A stretch of 64,000 nucleotides of DNA from Methanothrix harundinacea (GCA_002506535.1 DAXT01000021.1:1-64000), one strand, 5' to 3'; shown: positions 43,001 to 51,138, numbered from the stretch's first letter. Program-made: numbers and translations. Notes: generated by a model not told the origin, from the sequence alone.

Positions 43001-44285
43001 CATTATCGACGGCTTCGGGGATGGAATGTGATCGGGTAGGTCCACCTGCACCGCCAATGGAGACTGAAAAGGCATTTCCTTCAGCCTCTCCCGAGAGCGC
43101 CGAAGGTGGGGGTACAACGTAGATAACCTCCCGGGAGAACTGCGCCCCCCTCGCGAGGATCACCCTCTCGATCAGCGCCTCCAGCGCCTCGGTGTCCTCG
43201 TCGGTGATGCTGTACTCCGTCGAGAGGATCCCTGCGGCCTCGACGTGATTTGTGATGTTGCCGAGGGCGGAGCCGCTTATCCTGGCCAGCAGCTCCACCC
43301 TCATAGACTCGCCGACGGAGAGGCGGCCCAGCTCCCAGGTGACTATCCTTCCAGCAACGGTCCCGTTCCGGTCGTCTCCCAGGTATTCCAGGCCGTTGGG
43401 GAGGATGTCCGCCACCACGACGCGGTCGAACTCCATCTCCCCGACGTTCGCCACATCGATGGTGAACTTGACGACGGCTCCCGGCCCGCCCGAGGTGACG
43501 TTTCCGGCCTTGTCGACATCGATCTCGGGCTGCAGGCCGGCCATGATCAGGGGGGCCTCATCCCTCTCGGCCCCGAAGACGTGGGGGAGGTCGCCGATCC
43601 CGTTGCCGTCGGTGTCGGGGCCGGAGTACTCCGACCAGTGGTTTCCGAGGATGGCGGTGAAGGCTTCGCCCCCGTACCTGTAGGCGATGGGGTCGGAGGA
43701 GTTCCACCGGTTGGTGGAGTTCGTTGATGAGGCGTCTATTCCGTTATCTTTGAAGACGTTGAGGAAGAGGACGTTCTCGGACGAGTTCAAAAGGCCCGCT
43801 CCGCATAGGTTATCGCTAAATTCGTTGTGGGTGACGATGTTGTGGCTGGAGCTCTCGAAGAGGATGCCGCATCCGCCGTTCTCTTTCACGACGTTGTCCC
43901 GGATGACGTTCCCCTCCGACGTCACCCGGACCCCGGCGTCTTCGTCCATCTCGCTGCCGGAGTTGGTGACGACAAACCCCTCCAGGACGGCCCCCGAGCT
44001 GCTGAGGGTGATGGCGCTGCCCCTCCCCCCGGCGTCCACCACCGGCTTTCCTTCGCCGGTATCGACTCCGAAGAGGATCAGAGGCCTGTCCACGTTCACG
44101 TTCTCACGGTAAGTCCCGCTGGGTACCTCGATTATATCGCCGGGGTCGGCTCCGTCGATGGCTGCCTGGATGCTCTCGGAAGGCCCCAAGACGATCGTTC
44201 TTCCCTCGACGACGAATCCTGGGTTGACGATCATAATCGCGATCCAAAACCAGAAGAACTTCATCCAAAGACCGTTATAGCGCAC
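40059..44285 (-). CDS. Large secreted NosD/DUF11 surface protein
   Basis: A 1408-residue protein with a signal peptide (FFWFWIAIMIVNPGFVVEG). It is built of a beta-helix block (about 30-240) ending in a Ca-binding-like YSGPDTDGNGIGD, a DUF11 domain (260-350), a second beta-helix block (420-620) ending in YSGSDADGDGIGD, another DUF11 domain, a long domain (about 760-1150) related to the protein at 49969, and two more DUF11 domains. The end is not a membrane anchor but a short Cys/His tail: CTACPGMGCWEMGCWDHDHG. GTG 44285 has GGAGGGA at good distance. It is a probable cell-surface or sheath protein. Confidence 0.8.
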   Translation of the reverse strand: MRYNGLWMKFFWFWIAIMIVNPGFVVEGRTIVLGPSESIQAAIDGADPGDIIEVPSGTYRENVNVDRPLILFGVDTGEGKPVVDAGGRGSAITLSSSGAVLEGFVVTNSGSEMDEDAGVRVTSEGNVIRDNVVKENGGCGILFESSSHNIVTHNEFSDNLCGAGLLNSSENVLFLNVFKDNGIDASSTNSTNRWNSSDPIAYRYGGEAFTAILGNHWSEYSGPDTDGNGIGDLPHVFGAERDEAPLIMAGLQPEIDVDKAGNVTSGGPGAVVKFTIDVANVGEMEFDRVVVADILPNGLEYLGDDRNGTVAGRIVTWELGRLSVGESMRVELLARISGSALGNITNHVEAAGILSTEYSITDEDTEALEALIERVILARGAQFSREVIYVVPPPSALSGEAEGNAFSVSIGGAGGPTRSHSIPEAVDNATDGDIIEVDGWDGNIFVWDHYEENLDIRKSLFFRGISVGYGLPEVRAYGTGISPITLNADGCVFERFILKNSDTSGAGISVNSNNNIIRENTATENLGFGILLNSSHGNVITGNSAIDNGRGAIRLESSNGNKIYLNNFMNESGLLDESSPLAWSDSDNTWNSPQKISYQPMIIVIPEEGECIEFNKFHNYLGNFWSDYSGSDADGDGIGDTPYDIPGGSDRDFYPLMYPIEFYDLSCDNRALSKVADRKTARPGEEITYTITVCNSNSSVPVDAVVEDIFERPVELVSVSPAPDADGLWRFYGIGLGECRKIVLVAKAPKRQEFEFQMGSGVAGTGFVRVANDYSTAPPSYILKNCAQAVFYLNNFIVGRERGCAAVQIDDPGAELSTREHGSGLYESDETITLRSDNRSIEMNKAVSADHGPSTLTLYRNRTIAYSSRWTEEAKAKNRATGASMAEAYRYATTIDRESRFFLDRNESVMEVESEFDGMGHMGFLKMPSNGSGPRSTPIFEMREDYVGSFRVLQKTDEYGSSVSSEKAVAGTGLFVGDRRIGSTQRSYESGSGTYDSEEVVRTYTSYIAKDVSLVHAPTRTRLTDSTSINSSMKVKEGISSMVPETSLIGEEYTSITRLDKETVARGLNEMETEASFSGQGRYRTVFEDRVDLYEFYAGDYSIRRKVLFEGVSKYDRPHINLTKTGVVSEETVVEEMAERRITVAEYTIVLENDGNRALGPVHVKDLFPPGAAYRSSSLRPYRLTAGSAEWVLTHLAVGGRAEILLRLEVTDLCDQDLVNRVEASGGYDGGWANATNFSAIERGRLWCSPAGGVSATMTAKPDGENPRQVVYNLTIRNEANAPRVVAATCQLPEGMRLLDSRVPFSSYDKGVVTWNLIDLLPFGSKTISFEVEALMSGTFASRSDVQVLSIDGTSAAEDLTVGAFVTVGEFDGEMVAPGWRPPEWGLNCTACPGMGCWEMGCWDHDHG

Positions 44286-44627
44286 CTTCTCCCTCCTGGC
44301 TATCCTAGGCTGATATCTACTATTGTGATATTAGATAAACTTTTTTATAATTCTGTAATTCAATTATTTAATATTGAAATATATATTAAACATCTTCGTG
44401 CTGCAGCCTATAACTTATAGGCTTAAAATATGAGTGAAACCGTTTTCATCCCGGCAGAATAGAATCGGCTAATAGGAAGGGCTGCATCTTTTTATCTTTA
44501 GTTTTAAATAAAATTAAATAATAAAATTTGTCAGATTCCAATGCCTAATAATGTTGGAGTGAGCGCTATCATCGGTTGGAAGCTTCTGTCAGGATCACCC
44601 CCCGCCAACGACCATCAGCAGTTATGA
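44286..44627. other. AT-rich intergenic region
   Basis: A 342-base gap much richer in A and T than its surroundings. The part near 44336-44400 contains TTTATAAAAAAG on the minus strand, a likely promoter for the large surface protein. A second A/T run at 44505-44530 has no assigned role. No coding potential was seen. Confidence 0.5.
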
Positions 44628-45899
44628 TCATGGCGAGATCCGCTCCGCCATCTCCGTCATCCTGAAGCTGCCATCGAGGATCCTCCCCTTCAGCTCACCG
44701 GCGAGCTTCTCGGCCCGCAGCCGGTCGGACTGCCGCACGACGATCGGAACCTCCCGCCCGGCGAAGCGGAGGGATCCGAGGCGGGCGCTGAAGACGTCAC
44801 CGGCGCAGGAGGTGGCGCAGAGGCCGCAGTTGAAGCACCTCCTCCGGTCGAGGGCGGGCTTCCAGTCTACAAAGCCGATAGCCCCCGTCGGGCAGATCGC
44901 CTCGGGGATGCACTGGGTACACCGCTTACATCCGTCTGGGTCGAAGCTCACCTCGAGGTCCGTCCCCTCCCAGACGTCACCGTAATTCGCCCTGCCGATC
45001 TCCTTCCTCCCGACGACGTCCATCACCGGGAGGGGTATCGACCGATCGGCTGGGGCGAGGCTATTCAAGATCCGATCGCTGGTGACGGGGACGGGGACCG
45101 CCCAGGAGGTGACGCATTCGGGTCCGGCGGATGTTGCGAAACCTCCCATGTACTCGGGGTCCATCCCGTGCATATCCGCATACCCCGAGAGGTTCGGCCG
45201 ATCGGGAGAGGATCTCGTCCCCCTCCCCAGGACGAACCCCTCGGCCCCGTTTATGAGAACCCTCGTCCCGACCCCGACCGTCTCCAGGAGGGGGTCGTTC
45301 TCCAGGGGGTTCATGCGGCCGCACCCCGAGACGGAGGCGCCGCGCCAGCAGGGATCGAAGGTGGTGGCGTGGAAGATGGTGGCGACCCTCTCCTCGCTGG
45401 GGTTGACGAAGGCCGAGTAGTTTCTGAAAGCATGGCGGGTCCCAAAGAGCCTCGCCGTCGGCATATCGGAGAGCTCCAGATCCAGATCGAGGCCAAAGCC
45501 AGCGTCCGTCTCCACTTCGACCCGCACCTCCTCGCCCTCGACGAGGTCCCGCAAGAGGTGGCCTGCGCCGTACCTCGACTCCTCCCGGCTCGCCGCCGTC
45601 CCGAAGACGACCAGGTCGACGATCCCCAGCCGCTCGTTGGGGCAGGGTCCGACGGTGGCGGGGACGCCGTTGAGCCAGACCCCGATCGCCCGCCGGAAGG
45701 AGCCGGGGGGGGCCACGGGGAAGGAGAGGACGGCGTAGGTCCCGCTCATGACAGCCCTGGTGGCGCAGGTCACCACGTCCACGTCTTCGAGGGTCAGGCC
45801 ATCCCCTCCGTCCAGGATCTCCCCCACCTCCCGGGCGGTGAGGACGACCGCCTCACCCCGGTCCACCTTCGCCTTGATCTCGCAGAAGGAACGGTTCAT
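44628..45899 (-). CDS. Methanogenesis marker 16-type protein (DUF39 domain plus 4Fe-4S ferredoxin)
   Basis: A 423-residue protein. Residues about 1-310 match the DUF39/HcyBio family (VDVVTCATRAVMSGTYAVLS, GCGRMNP, GSGY-like GRGTRSSPDRPN), whose relatives transfer sulfur to aspartate semialdehyde in homocysteine synthesis in methanogens. Residues about 325-380 hold two ferredoxin motifs, CKRCTQCIPEAICPTGAI and CFNCGLCATSCAGDVFSA. This combination is what I know as methanogenesis marker 16, found in methanogens, exact role unknown. The gene is followed upstream on the same strand by a methyltransferase gene 10 bases away. Confidence 0.8.
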   Translation of the reverse strand: MNRSFCEIKAKVDRGEAVVLTAREVGEILDGGDGLTLEDVDVVTCATRAVMSGTYAVLSFPVAPPGSFRRAIGVWLNGVPATVGPCPNERLGIVDLVVFGTAASREESRYGAGHLLRDLVEGEEVRVEVETDAGFGLDLDLELSDMPTARLFGTRHAFRNYSAFVNPSEERVATIFHATTFDPCWRGASVSGCGRMNPLENDPLLETVGVGTRVLINGAEGFVLGRGTRSSPDRPNLSGYADMHGMDPEYMGGFATSAGPECVTSWAVPVPVTSDRILNSLAPADRSIPLPVMDVVGRKEIGRANYGDVWEGTDLEVSFDPDGCKRCTQCIPEAICPTGAIGFVDWKPALDRRRCFNCGLCATSCAGDVFSARLGSLRFAGREVPIVVRQSDRLRAEKLAGELKGRILDGSFRMTEMAERISP

Positions 45900-45908
45900 G
45901 GTACCTCT

Positions 45909-46691
45909 TCAATCGTCAAGCTTAATGAACTCCGCCGCCACCTCAGATCGGTGGTGATCGACGCCCCTTATTCTGGTGAGCCGCCTATCGGTCCTTATGG
46001 AGGCCAGCCTTAAGATATCTAAGAGTTCGATGACCTCACCTTCGGAGAAGTAGTGGGTGGTGACCCCCCCACCCCGCCGAAATGTCATCTCCTCCACCTC
46101 CTCCCCCTTCCCCGCCCTCATATCATCGACCCCGAACTCCAGGAAGAAGAGGCGGCCACCGGCCTTGAGAACCCGGGCTGCCTCCCCCGCGGCCCTGCGC
46201 CGGTCGCCTTCGCGAAGGTGGCCGAGGACGTGAAAGGCGATGAAGGCGTCGAAGGCCCTCTCCCGGAAGGGCAGTTGGACCGCGTCCGCCGCGACGAAAT
46301 CGGGGCCGACCGGATGGTGCCGATGGTTTGAAGATTCCCGGCGCGACGGAGGTTCCAAGGGGGCAGGAGGTCCGAAAGTGGTAGAAGGATCGCGCCGATC
46401 CGGGTCTCGTCGGCAGAATGCCTCCTCCGCCAAATCCCTTCCCAGCCTCAAAGCCAGAGTCGATATGTCCAGGGCGGCGATCCGCCAGGACCGTCTCAGC
46501 ATCGCGGCGAGGGTCTTGCCGTTTCCGCAGCCCAGCTCCAGGACCCTCGAGCCCGCCGGAAGGTCCGGCAGCTTCGCCGCAGCCCCCCGCCAGACCCTCC
46601 CCTTCTCTCGATACTCTCGGTTCCAGGCGAGAAGGTCCTCTCTTCGATCTACTTCCCGGCCTTTGGGGGGAGGGGGTAGGGCGGCTGGCAT
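45909..46691 (-). CDS. Class I SAM-dependent methyltransferase
   Basis: About 260 residues with the SAM-binding motif VLELGCGNGKTLAAM, the acidic end of strand 2 in IAALDISTLAL, a D-A-V segment in FVAADAVQLPF, and post-motifs AFDAFIAFHVLGHLREGDRR and VLKAGGRLFFLEFG. The substrate is unknown. The frame is open to ATG 46742, but ATG 46691 gives a normal N-terminus and leaves room for a promoter opposite the divergent gene. It probably forms an operon with the marker 16-type gene, 10 bases downstream. Confidence 0.8.
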   Translation of the reverse strand: MPAALPPPPKGREVDRREDLLAWNREYREKGRVWRGAAAKLPDLPAGSRVLELGCGNGKTLAAMLRRSWRIAALDISTLALRLGRDLAEEAFCRRDPDRRDPSTTFGPPAPLEPPSRRESSNHRHHPVGPDFVAADAVQLPFRERAFDAFIAFHVLGHLREGDRRRAAGEAARVLKAGGRLFFLEFGVDDMRAGKGEEVEEMTFRRGGGVTTHYFSEGEVIELLDILRLASIRTDRRLTRIRGVDHHRSEVAAEFIKLDD

Positions 46692-46763
46692 GAGATCGAG
46701 ATGGAGGTTCACCACCAAAATCTTTACTATCCCCCACGTCATCTCTGATCCCAGGTGTTATTG

Positions 46764-47798
46764 ATGAAACAAGAGAGTGGGGCAATAAAGTTAGTTGTCA
46801 TATTTCTATGCCTGAGCTTCTCTCAGGCAGTCGGGAGTCCCGACGAAGACGCTTACATAGAAGAGACCTGGGGCGAGGACTACCTGAACTACGGCATCGG
46901 GAGCTCCCTCGGAGGTTCTGGCTCGTCCGCAGCCTACAGCTTCTCCGCAAGCTCGGGGTTCACGTATACCCAGTACATCCAGTACTACTTCACCGAGGAC
47001 GAGATCATCCCTCCTGAACGGGGTCCCGCGACCTTCGCGATAACAGGAAACGAGCCCTCCGAACTCAACTTCGGCTGGCAGACGGTCCCGTACTCCGAGT
47101 ACACCGCCTCTGGGATATACGCCGGATCTAACGAGCTGTGGATCGAGGGAGTGACTACCTGGACGAGGTACGCGGCCTGTCCCGTGGGGACGTGGCTCCA
47201 GCTCGTCACCACCACCCCCGCCGGAGGTGCGGCACAGTTCTACGAGGTTGGACCGTCGGGAGGCGCGCGGATCACCCGGTATGCCTTGGGAAGCTACAAC
47301 AGGATGAGCTTCTTCGCCGGCGAGGTGGGAAGATACGTACTGTTCTTCGTCGCCAACAACCAGCCGAGCAACGTCGTCGTCGTCGATGTCGGGCCAGAAT
47401 GGACCCCCTATGGGGTTCCAGGATCTTCTATGCCGGGTTCCGCGATCCCGGGACCCTCTATGCCAGGCTCTTTGATCCCGCCATCGGTGACGATCCCCTC
47501 CGCGCCGAGGCCCACCCCGATACCCACCAGCGGTGACGTTGCCGTCACCCTCGAGTCCCAGAATATGAGGGGATACGACGTCTACCTCAACGACAACTAC
47601 GTAGGGACCGACGGTCAGGGAGGCGACGCCCTGGACGGAATCTTCAAGCTCAACGTCGTCGGCGGCCAGGAGCACACCATCAAGGTCTGGGATGGCGAGT
47701 GGTTCTACGGAAAGCCCAGGTTCTACCAGAGGAACATCCCCGTCATCCTGAAGTTCGAGCCCGCCACCACCGTCTACGTCTACGGGGGGATGCGGTAG
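46764..47798 (+). CDS. Secreted protein, paralogue A, with Pro/Ser linker and C-terminal beta domain
   Basis: A 344-residue protein with a signal peptide (IKLVVIFLCLSFSQAVGS). Its first 215 residues share a domain with the protein at 47984 (NELWIEGVTTWTRYAACPVG against NDLWILGATNWTQYVVSPVG, and VANNQPSNVVVVDV in both). A Pro/Ser/Gly linker follows, then a PEGA-like beta domain (about 260-340) with GYDVYLNDNYVGTDGQGG. AGGTG precedes ATG 46764. It is probably exposed on the cell surface; the function is unknown. Confidence 0.65.
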   Translation: MKQESGAIKLVVIFLCLSFSQAVGSPDEDAYIEETWGEDYLNYGIGSSLGGSGSSAAYSFSASSGFTYTQYIQYYFTEDEIIPPERGPATFAITGNEPSELNFGWQTVPYSEYTASGIYAGSNELWIEGVTTWTRYAACPVGTWLQLVTTTPAGGAAQFYEVGPSGGARITRYALGSYNRMSFFAGEVGRYVLFFVANNQPSNVVVVDVGPEWTPYGVPGSSMPGSAIPGPSMPGSLIPPSVTIPSAPRPTPIPTSGDVAVTLESQNMRGYDVYLNDNYVGTDGQGGDALDGIFKLNVVGGQEHTIKVWDGEWFYGKPRFYQRNIPVILKFEPATTVYVYGGMR

Positions 47799-47878
47799 AG
47801 GAGGACGGCCGACCTTCCTAGACATCTCTTTTTTTGCTCTTAAAGTTGTGCCGCATTTTATATCTAAAAGAGATAAGC

Positions 47879-47931
47879 GAGATTGATATCATGGAGTTTT
47901 ATGTGGCCGAAATGCATCAGATATCAATCTC
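47879..47931. repeat. Perfect 12-base inverted repeat between convergent genes
   Basis: GAGATTGATATC (47879-47890) and GATATCAATCTC (47920-47931) can pair across a 29-base loop. The element lies in the 185-base gap between the ends of the two related secreted-protein genes, where it could act as a transcript end in either direction or be the trace of a small mobile element. Confidence 0.5.
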
Positions 47932-47983
47932 ATATTTTTGTTTCAGCGGTGCATATTACGATGCATTACCTCTAAGAGATCCT

Positions 47984-48712
47984 TTATCCTTCTGGAGCCT
48001 GAGCAAAGACATCCACTATGACCACGTTGCTGGGCTGGTTGTTCACCACAAAGTAGAGCATATGTCTTCCAACCTGGTCGGCATTGAAGTTCATGGTGTT
48101 ATAGCCCTGGTTGAACTGGTAAGTCTTGTGCCTCGAATCGGTTGTGTTGGTCTGGATCATCTCATAAAAGCCTGCAGGTCCTTCAACGGGCGCATAGGCT
48201 ACCAGCTGCAGCCAGGTTCCGACCGGGCTTACCACATATTGTGTCCAGTTTGTTGCTCCCAGGATCCAGAGGTCATTGGTCTCGGATGGGACTGTGGCTG
48301 CGTACTGAGCGTACGGCAATCCTACACCGGCACCGTAGTACACAACTGATGGTGTTTTCTGGGTTATATTAAACGTGGTAGGATCGCTTACTATCCCATC
48401 CACTACAACGGTCGTATCGGATGTTACATAATACTCTGTGAAGGACGAGAACGTGCTCTCGTTATACCCTTCGGTGTAGAAGGAACCACCAACAGTATAC
48501 CAGGGGAAGTTAGGGACGGGTCTATCCATCCACCGCACCATTCCGCGTATCCCTTCATCCATAATCATGGAACGATCGGAACCGCTAACAGATTCGGTAC
48601 CCAACCACTCCTGTCCTTCCGGTCCATCTTCTCCGCATGCGATTCCAATCATAAAGCATGCGGCAAGCGCCGTCATACAGAGCAAAATTTTGCTATTTTT
48701 ACCGAATTTCAT
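47984..48712 (-). CDS. Secreted protein, paralogue B
   Basis: A 242-residue protein with a signal peptide (ILLCMTALAACFMIGIACGE) and the same domain as the convergent gene at 46764, but without linker and C-terminal domain. It ends DVFAQAPEG. The start ATG has AGGAGGA and a leader nearly identical to that of the LEA-like gene at 49095, suggesting shared control. Confidence 0.65.
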   Translation of the reverse strand: MKFGKNSKILLCMTALAACFMIGIACGEDGPEGQEWLGTESVSGSDRSMIMDEGIRGMVRWMDRPVPNFPWYTVGGSFYTEGYNESTFSSFTEYYVTSDTTVVVDGIVSDPTTFNITQKTPSVVYYGAGVGLPYAQYAATVPSETNDLWILGATNWTQYVVSPVGTWLQLVAYAPVEGPAGFYEMIQTNTTDSRHKTYQFNQGYNTMNFNADQVGRHMLYFVVNNQPSNVVIVDVFAQAPEG

Positions 48713-48742
48713 TTTGACTCCTCCTTTTGAGATTGTAAATCA
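48713..48742 (-). promoter_or_regulatory. Leader shared with the LEA-like gene, with strong ribosome-binding site
   Basis: On the minus strand the leader contains GATTTACAATCTCAA and AGGAGGA directly before the ATG. The leader at 49386-49415 matches it with only three substitutions and one extra base over about 30 bases, well beyond the ribosome-binding site. Confidence 0.6.
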
Positions 48743-48871
48743 AAATGGCCATCCGTTATCTCTTATGGGCAACGGATAACCATTTATCATAGCCGTGTGC
48801 TCGTTATGAATCAAGTCTCTCAATCCCGAGCATTTAATGTGTTTAGGGGCAAGTAATTCTCAATCCTGAAT

Positions 48872-49033
48872 TCAAAGGCCTCCAAATACGAGCGATAGTA
48901 TCGCCAGGATGATGAATACTATTATCAGCCATTTGGCAATGTCCATCGATATGCCGGCACCACGTACTCCCATTACCCCGAGTATCAGAGCTATCACAAA
49001 GAACACTATGGCTAAATATAGAAGATCTGCCAT
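48872..49033 (-). CDS. DUF1328 family small membrane protein
   Basis: A 53-residue protein, MADLLYLAIVFFVIALILG and onward, with two hydrophobic helices separated by GVRGAGISMDIAKW. This is the UPF0391/DUF1328 pattern (A-x-x-F-x-x-I-A-x-x-A-G-x-x-G-x-x-G). In bacteria such genes are often stress-induced. A TATAGG-like box lies upstream on the minus strand, near 49050. It is adjacent to the LEA-like gene. Confidence 0.8.
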   Translation of the reverse strand: MADLLYLAIVFFVIALILGVMGVRGAGISMDIAKWLIIVFIILAILSLVFGGL

Positions 49034-49094
49034 TTCTGTACACCTCTACCTTACTTGCCTATAAATAATGTTGGCTGAATATGCTCTACATTAT

Positions 49095-49385
49095 TTATTT
49101 CAGGGCATCGTCTACTTTTCCCTTGATGTCAGCTTTAGCCTTTTCAGCATCGGCTTTTGCATGTGCCATCTTATTCTCGATATCAGCCTTCGCCTTCTTG
49201 GCATCTGCCTTTATGTCAGCCTTTGCATAAGCTCTATCCTTCTCGGCCTTATCATCCTCGAAGTTTGCCTTGATCTTTTCTACACCGGCGTTCACATCAG
49301 CTTTCGCATATGCCACTTTTTTCCCTATATCAGACGTTGCTTTCTTAGCATCAGCTTTCGCCTTCTCTACTGAACTATCAGCCAC
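49095..49385 (-). CDS. LEA-like low-complexity Ala/Lys/Asp protein
   Basis: A 96-residue protein made almost wholly of Ala, Lys, Asp and Glu in 11-residue periodicity (EKAKADAKKATSDIGKKVAY, AKADAEKAKADIKGKVDDAL). This resembles group 3 late-embryogenesis-abundant and related stress proteins, which are disordered in water and form helices on drying or on membranes. It starts with GTG behind AGGAGGA. Its leader is shared with the secreted protein at 47984. Confidence 0.7.
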   Translation of the reverse strand: MADSSVEKAKADAKKATSDIGKKVAYAKADVNAGVEKIKANFEDDKAEKDRAYAKADIKADAKKAKADIENKMAHAKADAEKAKADIKGKVDDALK

Positions 49386-49415
49386 TTTTGATTCCTCCTA
49401 TTGAGATTCTAAATC
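49386..49415 (-). promoter_or_regulatory. Leader shared with secreted paralogue B
   Basis: Minus-strand GATTTAGAATCTCAA followed by AGGAGGA leads to the GTG start at 49385. It matches 48713-48742 almost completely. The pair suggests a common regulator or duplicated 5' end. Confidence 0.6.
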
Positions 49416-49506
49416 TATAAAGGATGTCACTGAATATAAAGCTTTTGGTACTTAAATCTATATAAGCGTAAAGTTTATAACCAATGATCGTACTTAAGAA
49501 ACCATA

Positions 49507-49659
49507 ATGAAAACTACATTGACACTATCAGATCCTATAGCCAGAACTTTGAAGATTTATACCGCATACGCCAAGGGCAGCATGCGTGCTCAAAGCCAGG
49601 TGGTCGAAGAGGCCTTAATAGAGTTCTTCAAGAAACGCAAGGTGAAGGTCGAGGAGTAA
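49507..49659 (+). CDS. Small ribbon-helix-helix-type protein
   Basis: A 50-residue protein, MKTTLTLSDPIARTLKIYTA, then SQVVEEALIEFFKKR. A short beta strand, a helix and a second helix with a V-V-E-E-A-L pattern fit a CopG-like ribbon-helix-helix DNA-binding fold, as found in autoregulators and antitoxins. No toxin gene is adjacent. A TATA-like TCTATATAAG lies about 45 bases upstream. Confidence 0.65.
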   Translation: MKTTLTLSDPIARTLKIYTAYAKGSMRAQSQVVEEALIEFFKKRKVKVEE

Positions 49660-49968
49660 ACAATTATGCGATCAAGCGAGCCTTTAATTCCTTATGCAGA
49701 ATAGTTCGACTCCAGCTTCGGCAGATGTACCTTCGGACCTTTCCGCTTTTGGTCTTTTTTGGTCTTATGTGTACCGTTACCGATAACATCACCAGCATAA
49801 GAATTAAACCATTAGGAGATAGGAGATCGCGGTCTGATCGCACAGTTCTTCGTTTTCCCCGCCTGGCCGCATCACTCCTTTTTCACTCGCTCTTCAGAGG
49901 AATCGACATCCTTTTCGATCTATAGCCCACCGTCACTATCTTAAGGGATCGGAGAAGGAGAATAGAGC
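49660..49968. other. Intergenic region without recognised gene
   Basis: A 309-base gap. The only open frame, 66 residues on the plus strand, has a hydrophobic start but no ribosome-binding site and an unlikely composition, so I do not call it. The end of the gap has GGAGAAGGAG before the next start. Confidence 0.5.
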
Positions 49969-51138
49969 ATGAAGGGAAGGGGTCTAGTCTTCTTAATGTT
50001 GGGAGTGAGCTTCCTCGTGGCTTCCTGCCCGGCTGGCGGATGGGTCAGCGGTACCGGAGCCGTTGAGGTCAGCAGATCCGTCGTCGATCGGATGAACGAA
50101 TTCGAGTACTACAACATCATGAGGGGAGACGGCAGCCTCGATATGGGGCCTTCGGCAAAAGGAGGCTCGAATCTCGAAAGAGGGGTCTCTCCCGGGACGT
50201 TCAGCCTCTCCTACTCCGGGGACGTCCCCCTGGTGGGGATGAAGCGGATCGATAAGGGCTCGGCCCTCGCCGGGACCAAGACCACCATCCAGGAGTCTTT
50301 CAGCGCCCACGAGATCGAGAAGGAGGAGACGACATCCCTGGGGACGCAGCTCGTGGGGACCGATACGAAGCTCAGCTTCAACGGCACTTATGTGACGACC
50401 TCCAACAGACACCAGATCTTCACCTCGGACGTCACCTCTCGTCAGGTATTCTCCGGAACCTTCGATATTCAAAAGCAGATCATCTTCGGAAGCATCACCG
50501 ACCTGAGTCCGTCAATAACCATAGCCGTCAGCCCGACGGAGAGCTCCGCCGTCGTCGGAGGCGTGGTGACGAGATACTACGAGGTGGCAAACGTCGGCCC
50601 CGTCCCCGTCCAGGGGCTCGTCCTCGTCGATTCGAGGGCTGGACCCGTTCCCCTCAGCAAGGTCGTTCTCAACCCCGGAGAGGTCGCCACCGCCGAATCC
50701 AGCTTCGTCGTCAACCTTGAGGACCTTCCGGGCCCTCTGAACGACGCCGTCCGGGCCACGGGGTCGGATCTCCAGGGCAACGCCGCCGTCGCCTCGGCCG
50801 CCGCCAACACGAGCCTTGCGGGGTCACGGGGTCTCAACCTGACGGCGATACCCCTCCAGGGATGCGCCGGGGCGGGGGAGGCGTTGGCCTTCATCTACAT
50901 AATCGAGAACGTCGGCGATCGTCCCGTGGGAGGGCTTAACCTGACCGACTCTTTCGGCGGTCCCTTCGCCGTCTACGGGACGATCATGCCAGATGGAACC
51001 CTCAACCTCACCAGGGACGGGACCCTCCCCGATACGGAGATATATGCACCCTTAACCATCACCGTCTCAATCTCAGGGATCGACTCCACCGACGATCTGG
51101 TCTACGCCTCTTCAGCGGTCGTCCTTCGGCCCTGCTGA
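49969..51138 (+). CDS. Secreted DUF11-type surface protein
   Basis: A 389-residue protein with a signal peptide (LVFLMLGVSFLVASCPAGG). Residues about 30-190 resemble the long middle domain of the 1408-residue surface protein (both have repeated T-rich, S-T-S strands and a G-T-x-L-x-G element). Two DUF11-like beta-sandwich domains follow, 195-290 (YYEVANVGPVPVQGLVLVDS) and 295-385 (YIIENVGDRPVGGLNLTDSF). No anchor is seen at the C-terminus, which ends in a lone Cys. GGAGAAGGAG lies upstream of the ATG. Confidence 0.7.
   Translation: MKGRGLVFLMLGVSFLVASCPAGGWVSGTGAVEVSRSVVDRMNEFEYYNIMRGDGSLDMGPSAKGGSNLERGVSPGTFSLSYSGDVPLVGMKRIDKGSALAGTKTTIQESFSAHEIEKEETTSLGTQLVGTDTKLSFNGTYVTTSNRHQIFTSDVTSRQVFSGTFDIQKQIIFGSITDLSPSITIAVSPTESSAVVGGVVTRYYEVANVGPVPVQGLVLVDSRAGPVPLSKVVLNPGEVATAESSFVVNLEDLPGPLNDAVRATGSDLQGNAAVASAAANTSLAGSRGLNLTAIPLQGCAGAGEALAFIYIIENVGDRPVGGLNLTDSFGGPFAVYGTIMPDGTLNLTRDGTLPDTEIYAPLTITVSISGIDSTDDLVYASSAVVLRPC

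Noticed and set aside
49725..49925. A 66-residue open frame with a hydrophobic start
   Set aside because: No ribosome-binding site, no recognisable pattern, and unusual composition.
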